DNA from: Silene conica | Lineage: Eukaryota > Streptophyta > Magnoliopsida > Caryophyllales > Caryophyllaceae | DNA: 64,000 bases | Direction: 5' to 3' | Assembly (NCBI GenBank): GCA_029255685.2 | Contig: CM055319.2 | Coordinates: 32,327,068-32,391,067 of the forward strand | In this document: piece after piece, positions 34,101 through 44,900 of the stretch | Layout: every line of letters begins with the position of its first letter | Position numbering within the stretch: position 1 is the first letter of the stretch | Notes under the pieces: generated by a model | What the model saw: the letters and a program-made list of their open reading frames with translations, nothing else | Databases searched by the model: none | Told to the model about the DNA's origin: nothing | Program-made: the position numbers and the translations under genes

Positions 34101-35010
34101 CTCAGCAAGTATAAGGTTCAGCGGTCAACTTTAGACATAACCTACATACCAATTACAATCAGCAAGTATAAGGTTCAGAGGTAAATTTAATTAAGACATA
34201 ACCTACATACCAATTACATTCAACAAGTATAAGGTTCAGAGGTCAACTTAAGACATAACCTACACACCAAATATATTCAGCAAGTATAAGGTTCAGAGGC
34301 CAACTTAAGACATAACCTACATACCAATTACATTCAGCAAGTATAAGGTTCAGAGGTCAACTTAAGACATAACCTACATACCAATTACATTCAGCAAGTA
34401 TAAGGTTCAGAGGTCAACTTAAGACATAACCTACATACCAATTACATTCAGCAAGTATAAGGTTCAGAGGTCAACTTAAGACATAACCTACATACCAATT
34501 ACATTCAGCAAGTATAAGGTTCAGAGGTCAACTTAAGACATAACCTACATACCAATCATTCAACAAGCAAGGACTCAGAGGCCAACTTAAGGCATAGACC
34601 TGCCAATCAGCAAGACACTAGACTCAGAGGCCAACTTAAGGCATAGACTAGCATCCAAAAGTAAAGGACTCAGAGGCCAGCTTAAGGCATGTCCCTTCAC
34701 CACATCACAAGATACTAAACTCATAGGCCAACTTAAGGCATGTTCTAGCATCAAACATCTGCACTCCGGGTGAGGTGTTACGACCTAAATGCCCCGTTGT
34801 GCAGTTGCTCTACTCGTCAGACTCAGAGGCCAACTTAAGGCATGTTCCGACGCGATCACAACAAACATGTCTGGGCTCAGAGGCCAGCTTAAGGCATATC
34901 CCAGACACGACAACCATACACATATAGGGCTCAGAGGCCAGCTTAAGGCATATCCCCATATATGACAACAAGCTCACGTATTAAGTTCAGAGGCCAGCTT
35001 AAGGCATAAC
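34101..35010. repeat. Tandem repeat array in LARD-1 right LTR
   Basis: About eight 57-bp units followed by the same degenerate zone with CTCAGAGGCCAACTTAAGGC cores. One unit (about 34157-34215) has the local variant GTAAATTTAATTAAG. Confidence 0.88.
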
Positions 35011-35296
35011 TTACTACGGATCAATACAATATCATCAAAGTCTATGAACTAATCTATAGTCCTACTTTCTTAACTTCTAATCAACACTTAATTGATCCCG
35101 GGAATTAAGTTGAGGGAGATCCGATTTCCCTTTCGGTTACCCGACCGGGGGGTCTCTATCCTCTCTCCATTCCCGAACCCATAATAGTGTCGCCCATCTT
35201 CCGAGGACCTCAAACACACATCAAAGGTACAAGGAACGAGTTTCAATCAAAACCGAATAAGCCTTTGAAAGTTATAAACAAAACAATGGGAACATG

Positions 35297-35686
35297 GGCT
35301 CTCAGCCGGTCCCAGACCGTCTGCCGGTCCACCGGATGGGAGTCCCTTCCCATGCCAACAACCGTCTAAGAAAACAATGAGACGAGGCTCTCAGCCGGTG
35401 GACCGTCCGCCGGCCAGCCGGCTGGGAGTCCCTTCCCATAGGCCAAAACTTGAAAACTTAAATATGAGGAGTGACTCTCAGCCGGTGTACCGGCTGCCGG
35501 CCTGCCGGCTGGGAGTTACTTCCCATGCCTTTGCAAACTTGAAAACACCCAAGAAGGATCCTGAGCCGGTCGACCGACGACCGACTGACCGGCTCAGAAA
35601 CCTTCCTCAGATTTCTGAACATTCAAAATTTAACACACCGACTCTGAGCCGGCCGACCGGCTGCCAGTCAGCCTGCCGGCTCAGAG
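35297..35686. repeat. Five CCGG-rich hairpins in LARD-1 right LTR
   Basis: The same five hairpins as 28691-29079 with a few base changes. The last has the arms CTCTGAGCCGG and CCGGCTCAGAG. An open frame through this array exists in both LTRs, but it reflects the GC-rich repeats and not a gene. Confidence 0.88.
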
Positions 35687-36712
35687 GCCGTTGTACGCAA
35701 AAACGCCATTTCCTATCAAATGCAAATCACTACAAATCGATTTAAGACTTCTAAATTAGCAACATACAATGTTTACCCATTACATGAAATCATCAAATAC
35801 ACTAACTAACAGCAATTAATCCCACAAACAATCCTCAATAAGGGAATGATTTGTGTCCATCTTAAGCATAAATTTCTGAAAATTAAACAATAAGTATATG
35901 AAACATCATCTAAGCAAGTAATCATCATATGTGAACATTCCTATCATGTTACTAAGTTCAAACAACAACAATAACATTAAAAATCAGAAACTTAAACCAA
36001 TTCAAACAAGAAAAGTGCTAATATATACAATAAGGCCGAGTTTCTCATTATCGTCACCTTTTAACTTCTTAAACCAACATGAATCCGACTCCAAGCTACT
36101 CCTTTTGTCCAAGTCCGCGCTAGAAACACAACAAACCCCTTAAATCTCGAAAAACGTGACCTTAGGGTCACGGCCAGAATATAAGACGGAATTATTTTGG
36201 GTAAAAACTTACCTAGAAATATGGAGGGCGAGAAGAGGAATCCGTGGCCGCGAAAATCGTCTCAATCGGATAAGAAATGAAGATTTTATGAGAGTTTTAA
36301 GGTTTGGAGAAGAAACTAAAATGGTGTTTGTTACAAATCAGAAAAATGAAATGAAGGAGGTAGGTAGAAGATGGAGGGGTTAGGGTTTTGTGAGGAAAAA
36401 ATAGAGAAAATGGGTCCATTAGCAAGTTAGGCCCATAAGACAAGTTTTAAGACGGTTTAAGCTAAGGACATTGACTTAAGGTAACTACAAACTTAAGACG
36501 ATATAAATATTTCCGGACTATGAAATTAAATTGCTAAGACGTAAATTACGCAATTAAATAAAATATTATTTAAATCCTTTTAAACATTCTCACATAAACT
36601 AATCGGTTATTTAAATGAAATACCAAGAATTACGAAATATAAATTATTTCTCGAACTTGAACTTAAAATCTTTAAACTTCCAAGTCTCGAAATATTGGGA
36701 TGTTACATATGA

Positions 36713-37490
36713 GATGTGTAGTTGACCTCCTTTTATAAGAAAGATCAACTATCTCAATATTTTAACCTAAAGTCCAACGTAAAAGCTGAGGCCCACTAGT
36801 GGATCACTCGATCGAGCTCCAATTTCACTCGATCGAGTAAAAATCTCCAAAAAGCCATCGATCGAGTAAGACAAGGACTCGATCGAACACTTTATCTCTG
36901 GTAAATACTCGATCGAGCAAAGTTCTCTCTGGAAAATACTCGATCGAGCAAAGTAGCCCTCGATCGAGGACTTTTCTTTTGAGAACTCCTCGATCGAGTA
37001 CTTCTCAGCTCGTATTTCCTGCACTGTGTACTGAACTTCAAACGGCTGCCATTTCTTCGTTACTCGTTCAAATGAAGCGTTTTTGGTGGCGTTTGAAAGC
37101 TAAGAGGACAAGCTTTCATCTCCAATTGAAGTTACCGGATTATATGTTGTAGAACTGGAGATATGGCTCTCCAAAGTAGGTACTAGCAAATTGAAGTTCT
37201 TCTTTGCTTGTTTAGCTTCCTTTCTCCATTGTACGCACCTTAAGTAGCTTTTCACTTGCATGATTGGCGCTTTCCATTGCTTGTAAGTCCTATTTCAAAT
37301 TCCATCTTCTAAACATAGCTTACTTCCGACAAAGAGGCATGATTTTCGCGACTTGTACATACTTTCCTGCAAAACAACAAAAAATACACAAAGAAGCAAA
37401 ATAGGGGCAAAATAGCGCATAAAACGCATGAAAATGCATGAAGATGCGTGCCAAAAGATACTAAAAAGTATATGAAATATGCACGCATCA
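36713..37490 (-). repeat. Athila-2 5' LTR, outer part
   Basis: Continues the LTR interrupted at 26742, after the TATGA duplication. It ends in GCACGCATCA, compare GCACGTATCA at the end of the Athila-1 LTR. It contains the palindrome array 36808-36997. Confidence 0.82.
36808..36997. repeat. TCGATCGA palindrome array in the Athila-2 LTR
   Basis: Cores start at 36808, 36829, 36858, 36879, 36909, 36940, 36960 and 36990, with gaps of 21, 29, 21, 30, 31, 20 and 30 bp. Many copies are the full CTCGATCGAG. Sequences between cores are mostly unrelated. Confidence 0.9.
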
Positions 37491-37820
37491 TGCGTAATTC
37501 CACTTCAAATAAAGTGTAACTCCACTGAACTATATGTGTAACTCCACTCCAAACAAAATGCAACTCCACCTCATAAAGAACGTAACTCTAGTTCATAGAA
37601 AATAGAACTCCAATTATCGTGGAATGTAACTCTTAGAAATTTAAGATACTTGGCTACATTTGTATAACTCTTACCCCCCCTCTTAAGTATAACACCTCTT
37701 ATATATGACTGTAACTCCACTTAATTTAAAGTGTAACTCCACCTCGTATAGAATGTAACCCCACTTATGGGATTTGGAACTCCACCCCTCCATAACTCTA
37801 TAACATATCGCGTATAACTC
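37491..37820. repeat. GTGTAACTCC-rich region upstream of the transposase exons
   Basis: About ten copies of GTGTAACTCC or TGTAACTCCAC variants at irregular spacing. It ends where FAR1-like coding begins, so it is probably an intron or 5' region of that gene. Confidence 0.75.
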
Positions 37821-39242
37821 TTGCCAGTTGTTGGCTGTTTTGACGACCGACCAGAGGTAGAAGGACATGAATTTGGAGCAGTATTAGGAACTGTGGCAGT
37901 TGATGAGTGTTATAGAATAGTTGCGAAAGAGTTTACACCCTTCATCGGGCAGCAATTCAATGACATCGGGGAAGCAACGAAATTCTATAAGGTGTACGCG
38001 CTTGCATTTGGTTTTGATGTTCATAAGTACACGACAAAGATACGGCGCGATAGTTCAATCAAATCGAAACTCTTGGTATGTAGCAGACATGGTACTACAT
38101 ACTACAAAAAAAACCAAGAGTATGGTGGAGGATGTACAAGAGGGGAAAAATAGTGAAGACAAGCAGCATAGAAATACAAGAATACGAAGGATTAGCTGCA
38201 AAGCGAGGCTTAGATTGTTTATATTCGATGGGGTTTTGGCAGTTGACACGTTTCATGTAGGACACAATTATGCGCTTATTGACATGAAAGATAGAGAGTT
38301 TCTGAAATTGTCGAGGAAATTGCACAAGTATCATAAGGAGATGATAGTTTCAAATTCAAGGGTTCGTACAGTTTTATTTCCTTTCAATACATTTGAGAAC
38401 ATTAGATAAATATTTTAATTAACGTTACATACTGATATGCAGCTGAAGATTGGAGCTACACGAACGTTTAACATGTGCAAGGAGCTTCTTAGTGGGTTCG
38501 CTAACATAGGTGCGACTCTAAACAACTTCAAAAATTTCCATCGCGATATTAAGTGCCTCATAAATGAGAGGGATTGTCAGTTGTTCATAGACCGTTTAAA
38601 GGAGGTAGCAGCGGCGCATGAAGATTTATTCTTCAACTACGCAGTCGCTGCTGACGGTAGCTTAGACAAAGTTATATGGGCAAATGAGTTTTTGAGGAAA
38701 AACTACTATGTATTTGGGCACACTGTGGCTTTCGATCCGACATACGGGACAATCAAGTATAGGATGGTCTTTACCCCGTTCACTGGCGTTGATAATCACA
38801 AACGCTCTGTGACTTTTTGTTGTGCGTTAGTATTTAGGGAGCACCATCATTATTTTGATTGGTTGTTCGAAAGGTTTTTGATCGTGATGGATTACAAAAA
38901 ACCAAAGTATATTATAACCGACCAAGACCCGGGAATTATATTATCCGTAAATAGGGTTTTTAAGAAGGCTCGACACCGGTTTTGTATGTGGCATATCATG
39001 AACAAAGTTCCGATTAAGTAAGGGAGTACGACCAAGGACTATCCTGACTTTATAACTAAACTGAATGCCATATTATGCGATAGGGAACGAGAACCAGAAG
39101 ATTTTGATGGTAGATGGTGTGACATTATGGTGGAGCACAATCCAACTGATGTGGATTGGTTCAAACAAGTTTACCTTTGAAGGAGGCAGTGGGTGATGGC
39201 CCATTGTAAACACCTCGTCATGGGGGGTGTTATGAGGACGAC

Positions 39243-39310
39243 GCAAAGGTCAGAAAGTGAGAATAGCTTTTACGACGCAAAGGTCAGAAAGTGAGAATAG
39301 CTTCTTTAAT
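39243..39310 (+). repeat. 34-bp tandem duplication inside the FAR1-type gene
   Basis: The stretch ACGACGCAAAGGTCAGAAAG and the next 14 bases occur twice in a row. The unit is 34 bp, so it shifts the reading frame in the region of the conserved RSESENSF motif. Confidence 0.88.
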
Positions 39311-39630
39311 TAAAAAGTTCGAAAACATGTACGGAACATTGGTCAAATTCTTGTTGCGTTTCACAAGTGCTATTGACCACCAGAGAAATAGTCAGAAAAA
39401 ATGTGATAATGACAACAGACATACGTTCGCAAAATTGGTTACTTCTTCTCCACTCGAACAACACGGGGAGCGGCTTTACACGCATGCAATGTTTGAAGTG
39501 TTCCAAGAAGAGGTAAAACAATCAATGAATGGACTTAGTGCAAGGGGACTTATCGAGAGGAATGGTGAAGAAATAACATTGGTCAGGGATAGAGGAAGAG
39601 GAAAAATTTTTGAAGTTCACTTTAAAGCGG

Positions 39631-39900
39631 GTATTTTTCTGGTGTAAATCCCATTTTTATATAGGTGTAACTCAATCTGTTACAGTTATGTAACTCTGAA
39701 ACAGGCCTGGTGTAACTCCAACTCTATTAACATCAGGAACTCCGCAGTTGGAGCAGTGTAACTCTGCAACAGGAAGTGTGTAACTCCTGTGCAGGACATA
39801 TGTGACTCCCTCTGAAAACCATAGGATATTATTACTGTATTGTTTTGGCTAAGTTATGGTGTATATAAATGACTTGTTTTATTTACTACTAGTTGTACAG
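39631..39900 (+). other. FAR1-type gene intron 2 with GTGTAACTCC motifs
   Basis: Bounded by GTATTT and ACAG, with several GTGTAACTC copies in the sense direction. Its first half has a second copy at about 41195-41320. Confidence 0.65.
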
Positions 39901-40523
39901 CTTCGCTCGATTCTGCTTGCACTTGCAAAATGTTCGAAAGCATTGGAATCATATGTAGGCACATCATTTGGATTTACTCAAGCAACGACGTCAAGTCAAT
40001 ACCGGATGCATATGTGTCTCAAAGATGGACAAAGGACGCAGTCCGTGCGAAACGTGGATCAATGGACGTAATTGATGCTAGAAAGATCGAGATTACAAGG
40101 TTGTGGTCTGAGGTCCATGAGACAATTGGAATATTGCAAGGACGAGATAAAGCTGATATCGAGAGCTTGACCAATTTAATTCACGATTTTAAGGTAAAGT
40201 TATCACCGTTAGAGATGGAATTGACGAAGCAGCAAGAAATTGAGCAGTTACTTGGTTGCACGGCCAGCAAGGAGACCACGATATTGTCTCCAAATGAAGC
40301 CAAAAACAAGAGGAGCGGGAAAAGAATTACGTCCTCGAGGGCGAAAGTTGTTGAAAAGAGCTAAAAACCTAAGCACATGTGCAATAATTGCAAGCAAATG
40401 GCGCACCATGACAAACGAAACTGCCCAAATCCGTATGCAGAGCGCCCTCCGTCAACTGTCGATACATCCTCAGATGAAGAAGAATCGCACGAAGAAGAAG
40501 ATGAAGGGAGCGAAATAGACTAG

Positions 40524-41544
40524 ATGTTGTGTTAATTGTAGTTATATTATCAATTGGGTGGGATATTTGGTTGTATAAGTCTCTTTCAAATGCTATATTG
40601 AAGTTACATTTTACATAATATGCAGTTACACATATACACAGTACGAAGTTACATCTCTGATGTTACAGAGTTACATATATTTTTTCTTATGGAGTTCCAG
40701 TTACTGTGTTCCACAATATATTCTAGAGTTCCACTAACCATTAAAAGGGAGTTCTGCACTAGATAAAAAGGAGTTACACATGTAGTTTTAAAGAGTTACA
40801 TGTGTTCAAAATTTGAAGCTACTCATCCAAAAATACTAACGAGTTACACATGTTATGTTAAAGGGTTCTAACAGTGAAACTAATGCTATCGAAATATTAT
40901 GTGGAGTTCCAGAAGCCAGTATAATAGAGTTACACATTAGTTATAAAGGACTTACACATTTTATGTTGAAGAGTTACACATGCAAGTGAAGTGGATTTAC
41001 GCATCGTAATGCCATTAACTGTGGATTTACACTTTAGTGGAGTTACAATTCACATCAAGCGGAGTTACACTTGACTTTGGGTGGAGTTACACTTAATAGT
41101 TTTCAATAATATAACTGTAGGGGTTACACAGATTGTATTGCAGAGTTTCTCTTGTAATACTCAGGAGTTAGACTTTATATACTCAGGAGTTACATTTAAA
41201 GCGGGTATTTTTCTGGTGTAAATCCCATTTTTATATATGTGTAACTCTTTCTGTTACATCAAAAACTCCACACCTGGAGCAGTGTAACTCTGCAACAGGA
41301 AGTGTGTAACTCCTGTTACACGGGTATCATACAGGAGTTACACAAATTACATGTCAGAGTTACACGGGTGTCATACAGGAGTTACGCAAATTACATGTTA
41401 GAGTTACACGTTAAAGTGTCAGGGTTTAATGGACTTAATTATATAGAGTTCCAAAAAATGATGTACCATAGTTCACATTGTATGTTTACACAAAAAAGTA
41501 CCCCCTAAGCATATTCTGCTGATTTACAAGGATTATAAAAATCA
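40524..41544. repeat. Intergenic GAGTTACAC repeat field
   Basis: No gene. Dozens of GAGTTACAC (complement GTGTAACTC) copies at irregular spacing between the convergent gene ends. From about 41195 to 41320 the orientation flips because this segment duplicates the transposase exon end and intron start (39621-39795). Confidence 0.8.
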
Positions 41545-44500
41545 TTTTGATGATTTTTGGTTTAATTTCCCCTGTTTTCGACGAGCAAGGATGTCTGCCC
41601 AAACTTTGTTCTTCAAAGGTATCCAATGGTTGATCTTATCCATTAAATTGCGTCGTTCTTTGTTGATGTCCGCTAGTATTATTGAAGCTGCAGTTCAACT
41701 ATCAAGAAGCGTCGATTCTTTTGTTCACGAGGTCAGTGTTCTGAAAAGGCCGGCCTTTGTAGAACAGCATGTGCATCATGGTAAATAAGCCAGACTCATC
41801 ATCCCTCGGGCTACCATGCAGCCAATCAAATTTAACCTGCCGCATCTTGAATAGTGGTATGCGACTAGCTTGATGGACCCCTTTGTCATCCATGTAGTCT
41901 GACATGAGCGCCGTCTGCATTTAAATATTAGTCTATTAGTGGTCGTGTTGGAAAACGTATAATAAGACGGACAATATAGATATACATAGGCATACAATCT
42001 TCTCCGCTGCCGCAACTATGCCAGACTTTGTCGGTTGCCTCTTGTTGTCGAGTAAGTCGACAGTACTATCTTTGAAGTTTATGCACGCACAGGCTATGTG
42101 GCTCCCAAATCTTATTAGGATGAAAATTAAATCGGCATGGAGGTTGAATGTGTTGCCACAGTTCATTATGAACCTATCCCAACACCTGTAAATAATGCCA
42201 ATTGTATTGTTCCCGGGTGTACAGTCGTATGGGGTGTTGACCAGCTCCGTTAGTGCGTCCTACAAACATACAATAGGCAGACATGATCACCAAATCAGAA
42301 ATTGTACAAAATATACGTACAACCAAATATATTGCATGACTTATGGTAGCCAGCTCATACCGAATGGCGTAATCCCAGGAACGCCATCCTAGCCGGATCA
42401 TATCCATCTGACTCTATCTCATTCATCAACATTGCCTAACACTCAATCAAGCATTCAACCATCATTTTGTCGGGTAACATGCTACACATGTCAATCCTAC
42501 GAATTGTTTCATTAGGACTGTACCGCGCTAAAATCTCACTACATTTAACAGCTAGTATTTTCAGTGTCCCATCTTCAAAACAAACAAAAATGCTATTTTT
42601 CATTAACAAGATAACACTTACACATTTGGCAAGTCGTGGTTATCTAGAAAGGCGTAGTCTACCATGTGCTTCCTAAGATTGCTTACATTCTTCAGCAAAG
42701 CCTGGTTGCCCCTTAAAAAATTAGACACCACTAGGACCCCCGCACCAGTGACCATGCTGAAATTGAGAGAGGACCCGAGCCCATCACCCTTACCCCGACG
42801 ACGGCTACTTATGGCTGTCAGTTTTTCGACGGTAGTCGTAGTCGAACGCCTGCGCTTATATGTCAAATTACCCTCCTCCCCATCAGCCATCTTTCTCTTG
42901 GGGCCACTCTTCTGCGTCGGTGTTTTGTATGACAAAGTTAGCGTCCTTGTTTTTTCACTAAAGGAAGCTACCCTCGGTAACACCTCCTCCCTGCACCTGT
43001 TGAAGTCGTTGAGTGTAAGGATGGCAACAATTTCAGCACGGAATAGGTCATTCTTATCCATGTCCCCTAGACCGCAATCAAACGGTGATCCGTTGTACAA
43101 CAACATGTGTAGCATTAAGTATACACCGCAATCGTTCTTACTGTGTCATGTCCCCTGCCACCTAAAAGGGACATTGTCAAGCTTAAAGTCGCTGACCCTT
43201 TCTTCTTTTTACACCCCTTTGGACACGAGGTACTTGTCCATTGCATCAGCCTGGACAAAATGAGACAATACAATGGCATTATGAAAAACAGGACGTCTGA
43301 TGACTACACGACAAAAAAAAACAACACACATAAAGCATGACATACAACGATTCGTGCGATGCCGCCATAAGGTAACTGCTCGATGTCTCCTTCGTACGAA
43401 AGGTTGTCAAGAAACTCTATATGCCCTGATATAAAGTTGATGCAGCAACATCAATAGTGATCGTTGTTGCTGGACAACACTGGGATGAAAACCATTTCAG
43501 CTTCACGGTTAAAGGGAGGAGGACAAACTTCAATCCATGCCTCCCATGTTGCAAACAACTCTTCATTTAAGTCTATCACCTGTTTTTTTTGGCATTCCAT
43601 ATCCTTAGTGCAATGTCCAGGGCATACAGATCACATTAAAAAGGACCCTCACAAAATTACACAATGTCGAAATGGAGCTACATAGCTAATTGAATGGAAT
43701 TACACAACTAATGAAATGGAGTTACACCGGTGATGAAACGGAGTTACACAGGTGATGAAATAAAGTTGCATAGATAATGAAAAGGAAGTTCATAAATGGA
43801 ATAACAGAGTGCTAAAATGGAGTTACACAGGTAATTAGCAGGAAGTATACACACGAATGTATAGTAGTTACACAGACAATTGAAAGGAATTACACAGATA
43901 ATGTTTGGGAGTTACACAGATAATTAACAAGAATTACGCATATATGGCCATGTGGAATTACATAGATAATGAAAAAGGAAGTTCAGAGAAGGAGCTACAC
44001 AGACATTTGAAAGGAATTACACAGATAATGTATGGGAGTTACACAGATAATTAATGGGAGTTACATAGATAATTAACAGGAATTACACTTATATGGCCAT
44101 ATGGAATTACATAGATAGTGAAAAAGGAAGTTCAGAAAAGGAGTTACACAGACAATTGAAAGGAATTATACAGATAATGTAAGGGAGTTACACAGATAAT
44201 TAACAGGAATTACACATATATGGCCATTTGGAATTACATAGATAATGAAAAAGGAAGTTCGGATAAGGAGTTACACAGACATTTGAAAGGAATTACACAG
44301 ATAATGTATGGGAGTTACACAGATAATTAACAGGAATTACACTTATATGGTCATATGGAATTACATAGATAGTGAAAAAGGACGTTCAGAAAAGGAGTTA
44401 CATAGACAATTGAAAGGAATTATACAGATAATGTATGAGAGTTACACAGATAATTAACAGGAATTACACATATATGGCCATATGGAATTACATAGATAAT

Positions 44501-44900
44501 GATAAAAAGGAAGTTCAGAAAAAGGAGTTACACAGACAATTTTAAGGAGTTACAAAGACAATTTTAAAGAATTACACAGATGAAGATAGGAGTTACACAG
44601 ACAATTGAATGGAATTACACAGGTAATATGGAATTACACAAAAATAAACAAGGATTACACAAATGGAGTTCCACATATAACTGGTATTGAGCTTGTACAT
44701 GAATTTGCATTTACACTTACCGTATGAGTGAGCCCGTAGAAACAACGGCTGCTTGCAACGGGTGCCGTCTTTGAATTCATCAAGTTGTTCAGCAATAGAA
44801 CCAAACACTCAATGACGCCGTTTTCAATCATCGTAGAGGGCAGCATCGAAATAATGTCTTCGTGTAGAATCATATGGACGTCAGTATATACAGCTAGTTG
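41545..44900 (-). pseudogene. Ulp1/C48 peptidase-like gene with two peptidase-like domains
   Basis: Ulp1-type enzymes cleave SUMO or related modifiers using a His-Asp-Cys triad. Domain 1 reads SMLPSTMIENGVIECL (44.8 kb), EMVFIPVL then NNDHY and a premature TGA, INFISGHIEFLDN (43.5-43.4 kb), and the catalytic NDCGVYLMLHM (Cys codon at 43128-43130). A basic stretch (KRKM, KRRRS) follows. Domain 2 repeats the order: SMLPDKMMVECLIEC (about 42.5 kb), DLIFILIRFGSHIACACINF with LLDN (about 42.1 kb), and DDESGLFTMMHMLFYKG (about 41.8 kb), where the catalytic Cys is replaced by Ser. Introns separate the pieces; a donor GTAAGT lies at 44720. Several stops mark it as a pseudogene. The 5' end is cut by Tekay-1. 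Confidence 0.75.
43640..44720. repeat. Ulp1-like gene intron with a ~126-bp tandem repeat
   Basis: The intron is filled with GGAGTTACACAG and GGAATTACACAG motifs. From about 43873 to 44540 these form a higher-order repeat of roughly 125-128 bp, about five copies, each with a TATATGGCCATATGGAATTA-type segment and GGAAGTTCAG. One copy is longer by about 24 bp. Confidence 0.82.

Larger units (their letters stand above)
26743..36707 (-). mobile_element. LARD-1: large LTR element without coding capacity
   Basis: TG to CA ends with perfect target duplication TATGA (26738-26742 and 36708-36712). LTRs are 26743-30100 and 33402-36707. A tRNA-Met-like primer site beside the right LTR and a purine tract beside the left LTR set the minus orientation. 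The 3.3-kb internal part has no recognisable protein. LTR blocks match the Tekay-1 LTR (44930-47647), so it is probably a non-autonomous relative that used a Tekay-like partner. Confidence 0.88.
33402..36707 (-). repeat. LARD-1 right (5') LTR
   Basis: 3306 bp, near-identical to the left LTR. Its inner end reads TATAAAACCCC instead of TGTAAAACCCC. It contains the tandem array at 34101-35010 and the five hairpins at 35297-35686. High similarity of the two LTRs suggests a recent insertion. Confidence 0.9.
23122..37490 (-). mobile_element. Athila-2: shortened Athila-type element, left end outside
   Basis: On the minus strand it has an LTR (25967-37490, split by LARD-1), a primer site like that of Athila-1, a gag zinc-knuckle fragment, the post-pol GGGTTGCCTCCCGGG box, and the 3' block shared with Athila-1. 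No protease, RT or integrase is recognisable between gag and the post-pol box, so it is a deletion derivative. Athila-1 seems inserted at 23121/23122. Its outer LTR end (TGATGCGTGC, minus strand) abuts MULE sequence at 37491. Confidence 0.75.
37821..40523 (+). pseudogene. FAR1-type MULE transposase gene, disrupted
   Basis: Likely exons are about 37821-38361, 38443-39630 and 39901-40523. Introns are 38362-38442 (GT-AG) and 39631-39900 (GTATTT to ACAG). Domains in order: FAR1 DNA-binding region (GEATKFYKVYALAFGFDV, then CKARLRL and VGHNYAL); DDE transposase with AFDPTYGTIKYRMVF, FTGVDNHKRSVTFC and ITDQDPG; SWIM zinc finger ACTCK then IICRHII; and a C-terminal zinc knuckle CNNCKQMAHHDKRNC with an acidic tail ending at 40521-40523. 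Damage includes frameshifts near 38130 and 40360, a stop after VPIK at 39019-39021, a TGA after QVYL (about 39178), and a 34-bp tandem duplication near 39243-39310. The true start codon is not determined. Confidence 0.85.

Noticed and set aside
37491..37820. GTGTAACTCC repeats considered as telomere-like sequence
   Set aside because: The unit is not the plant telomere repeat TTTAGGG, spacing is irregular, and the motif is tied to the MULE genes.
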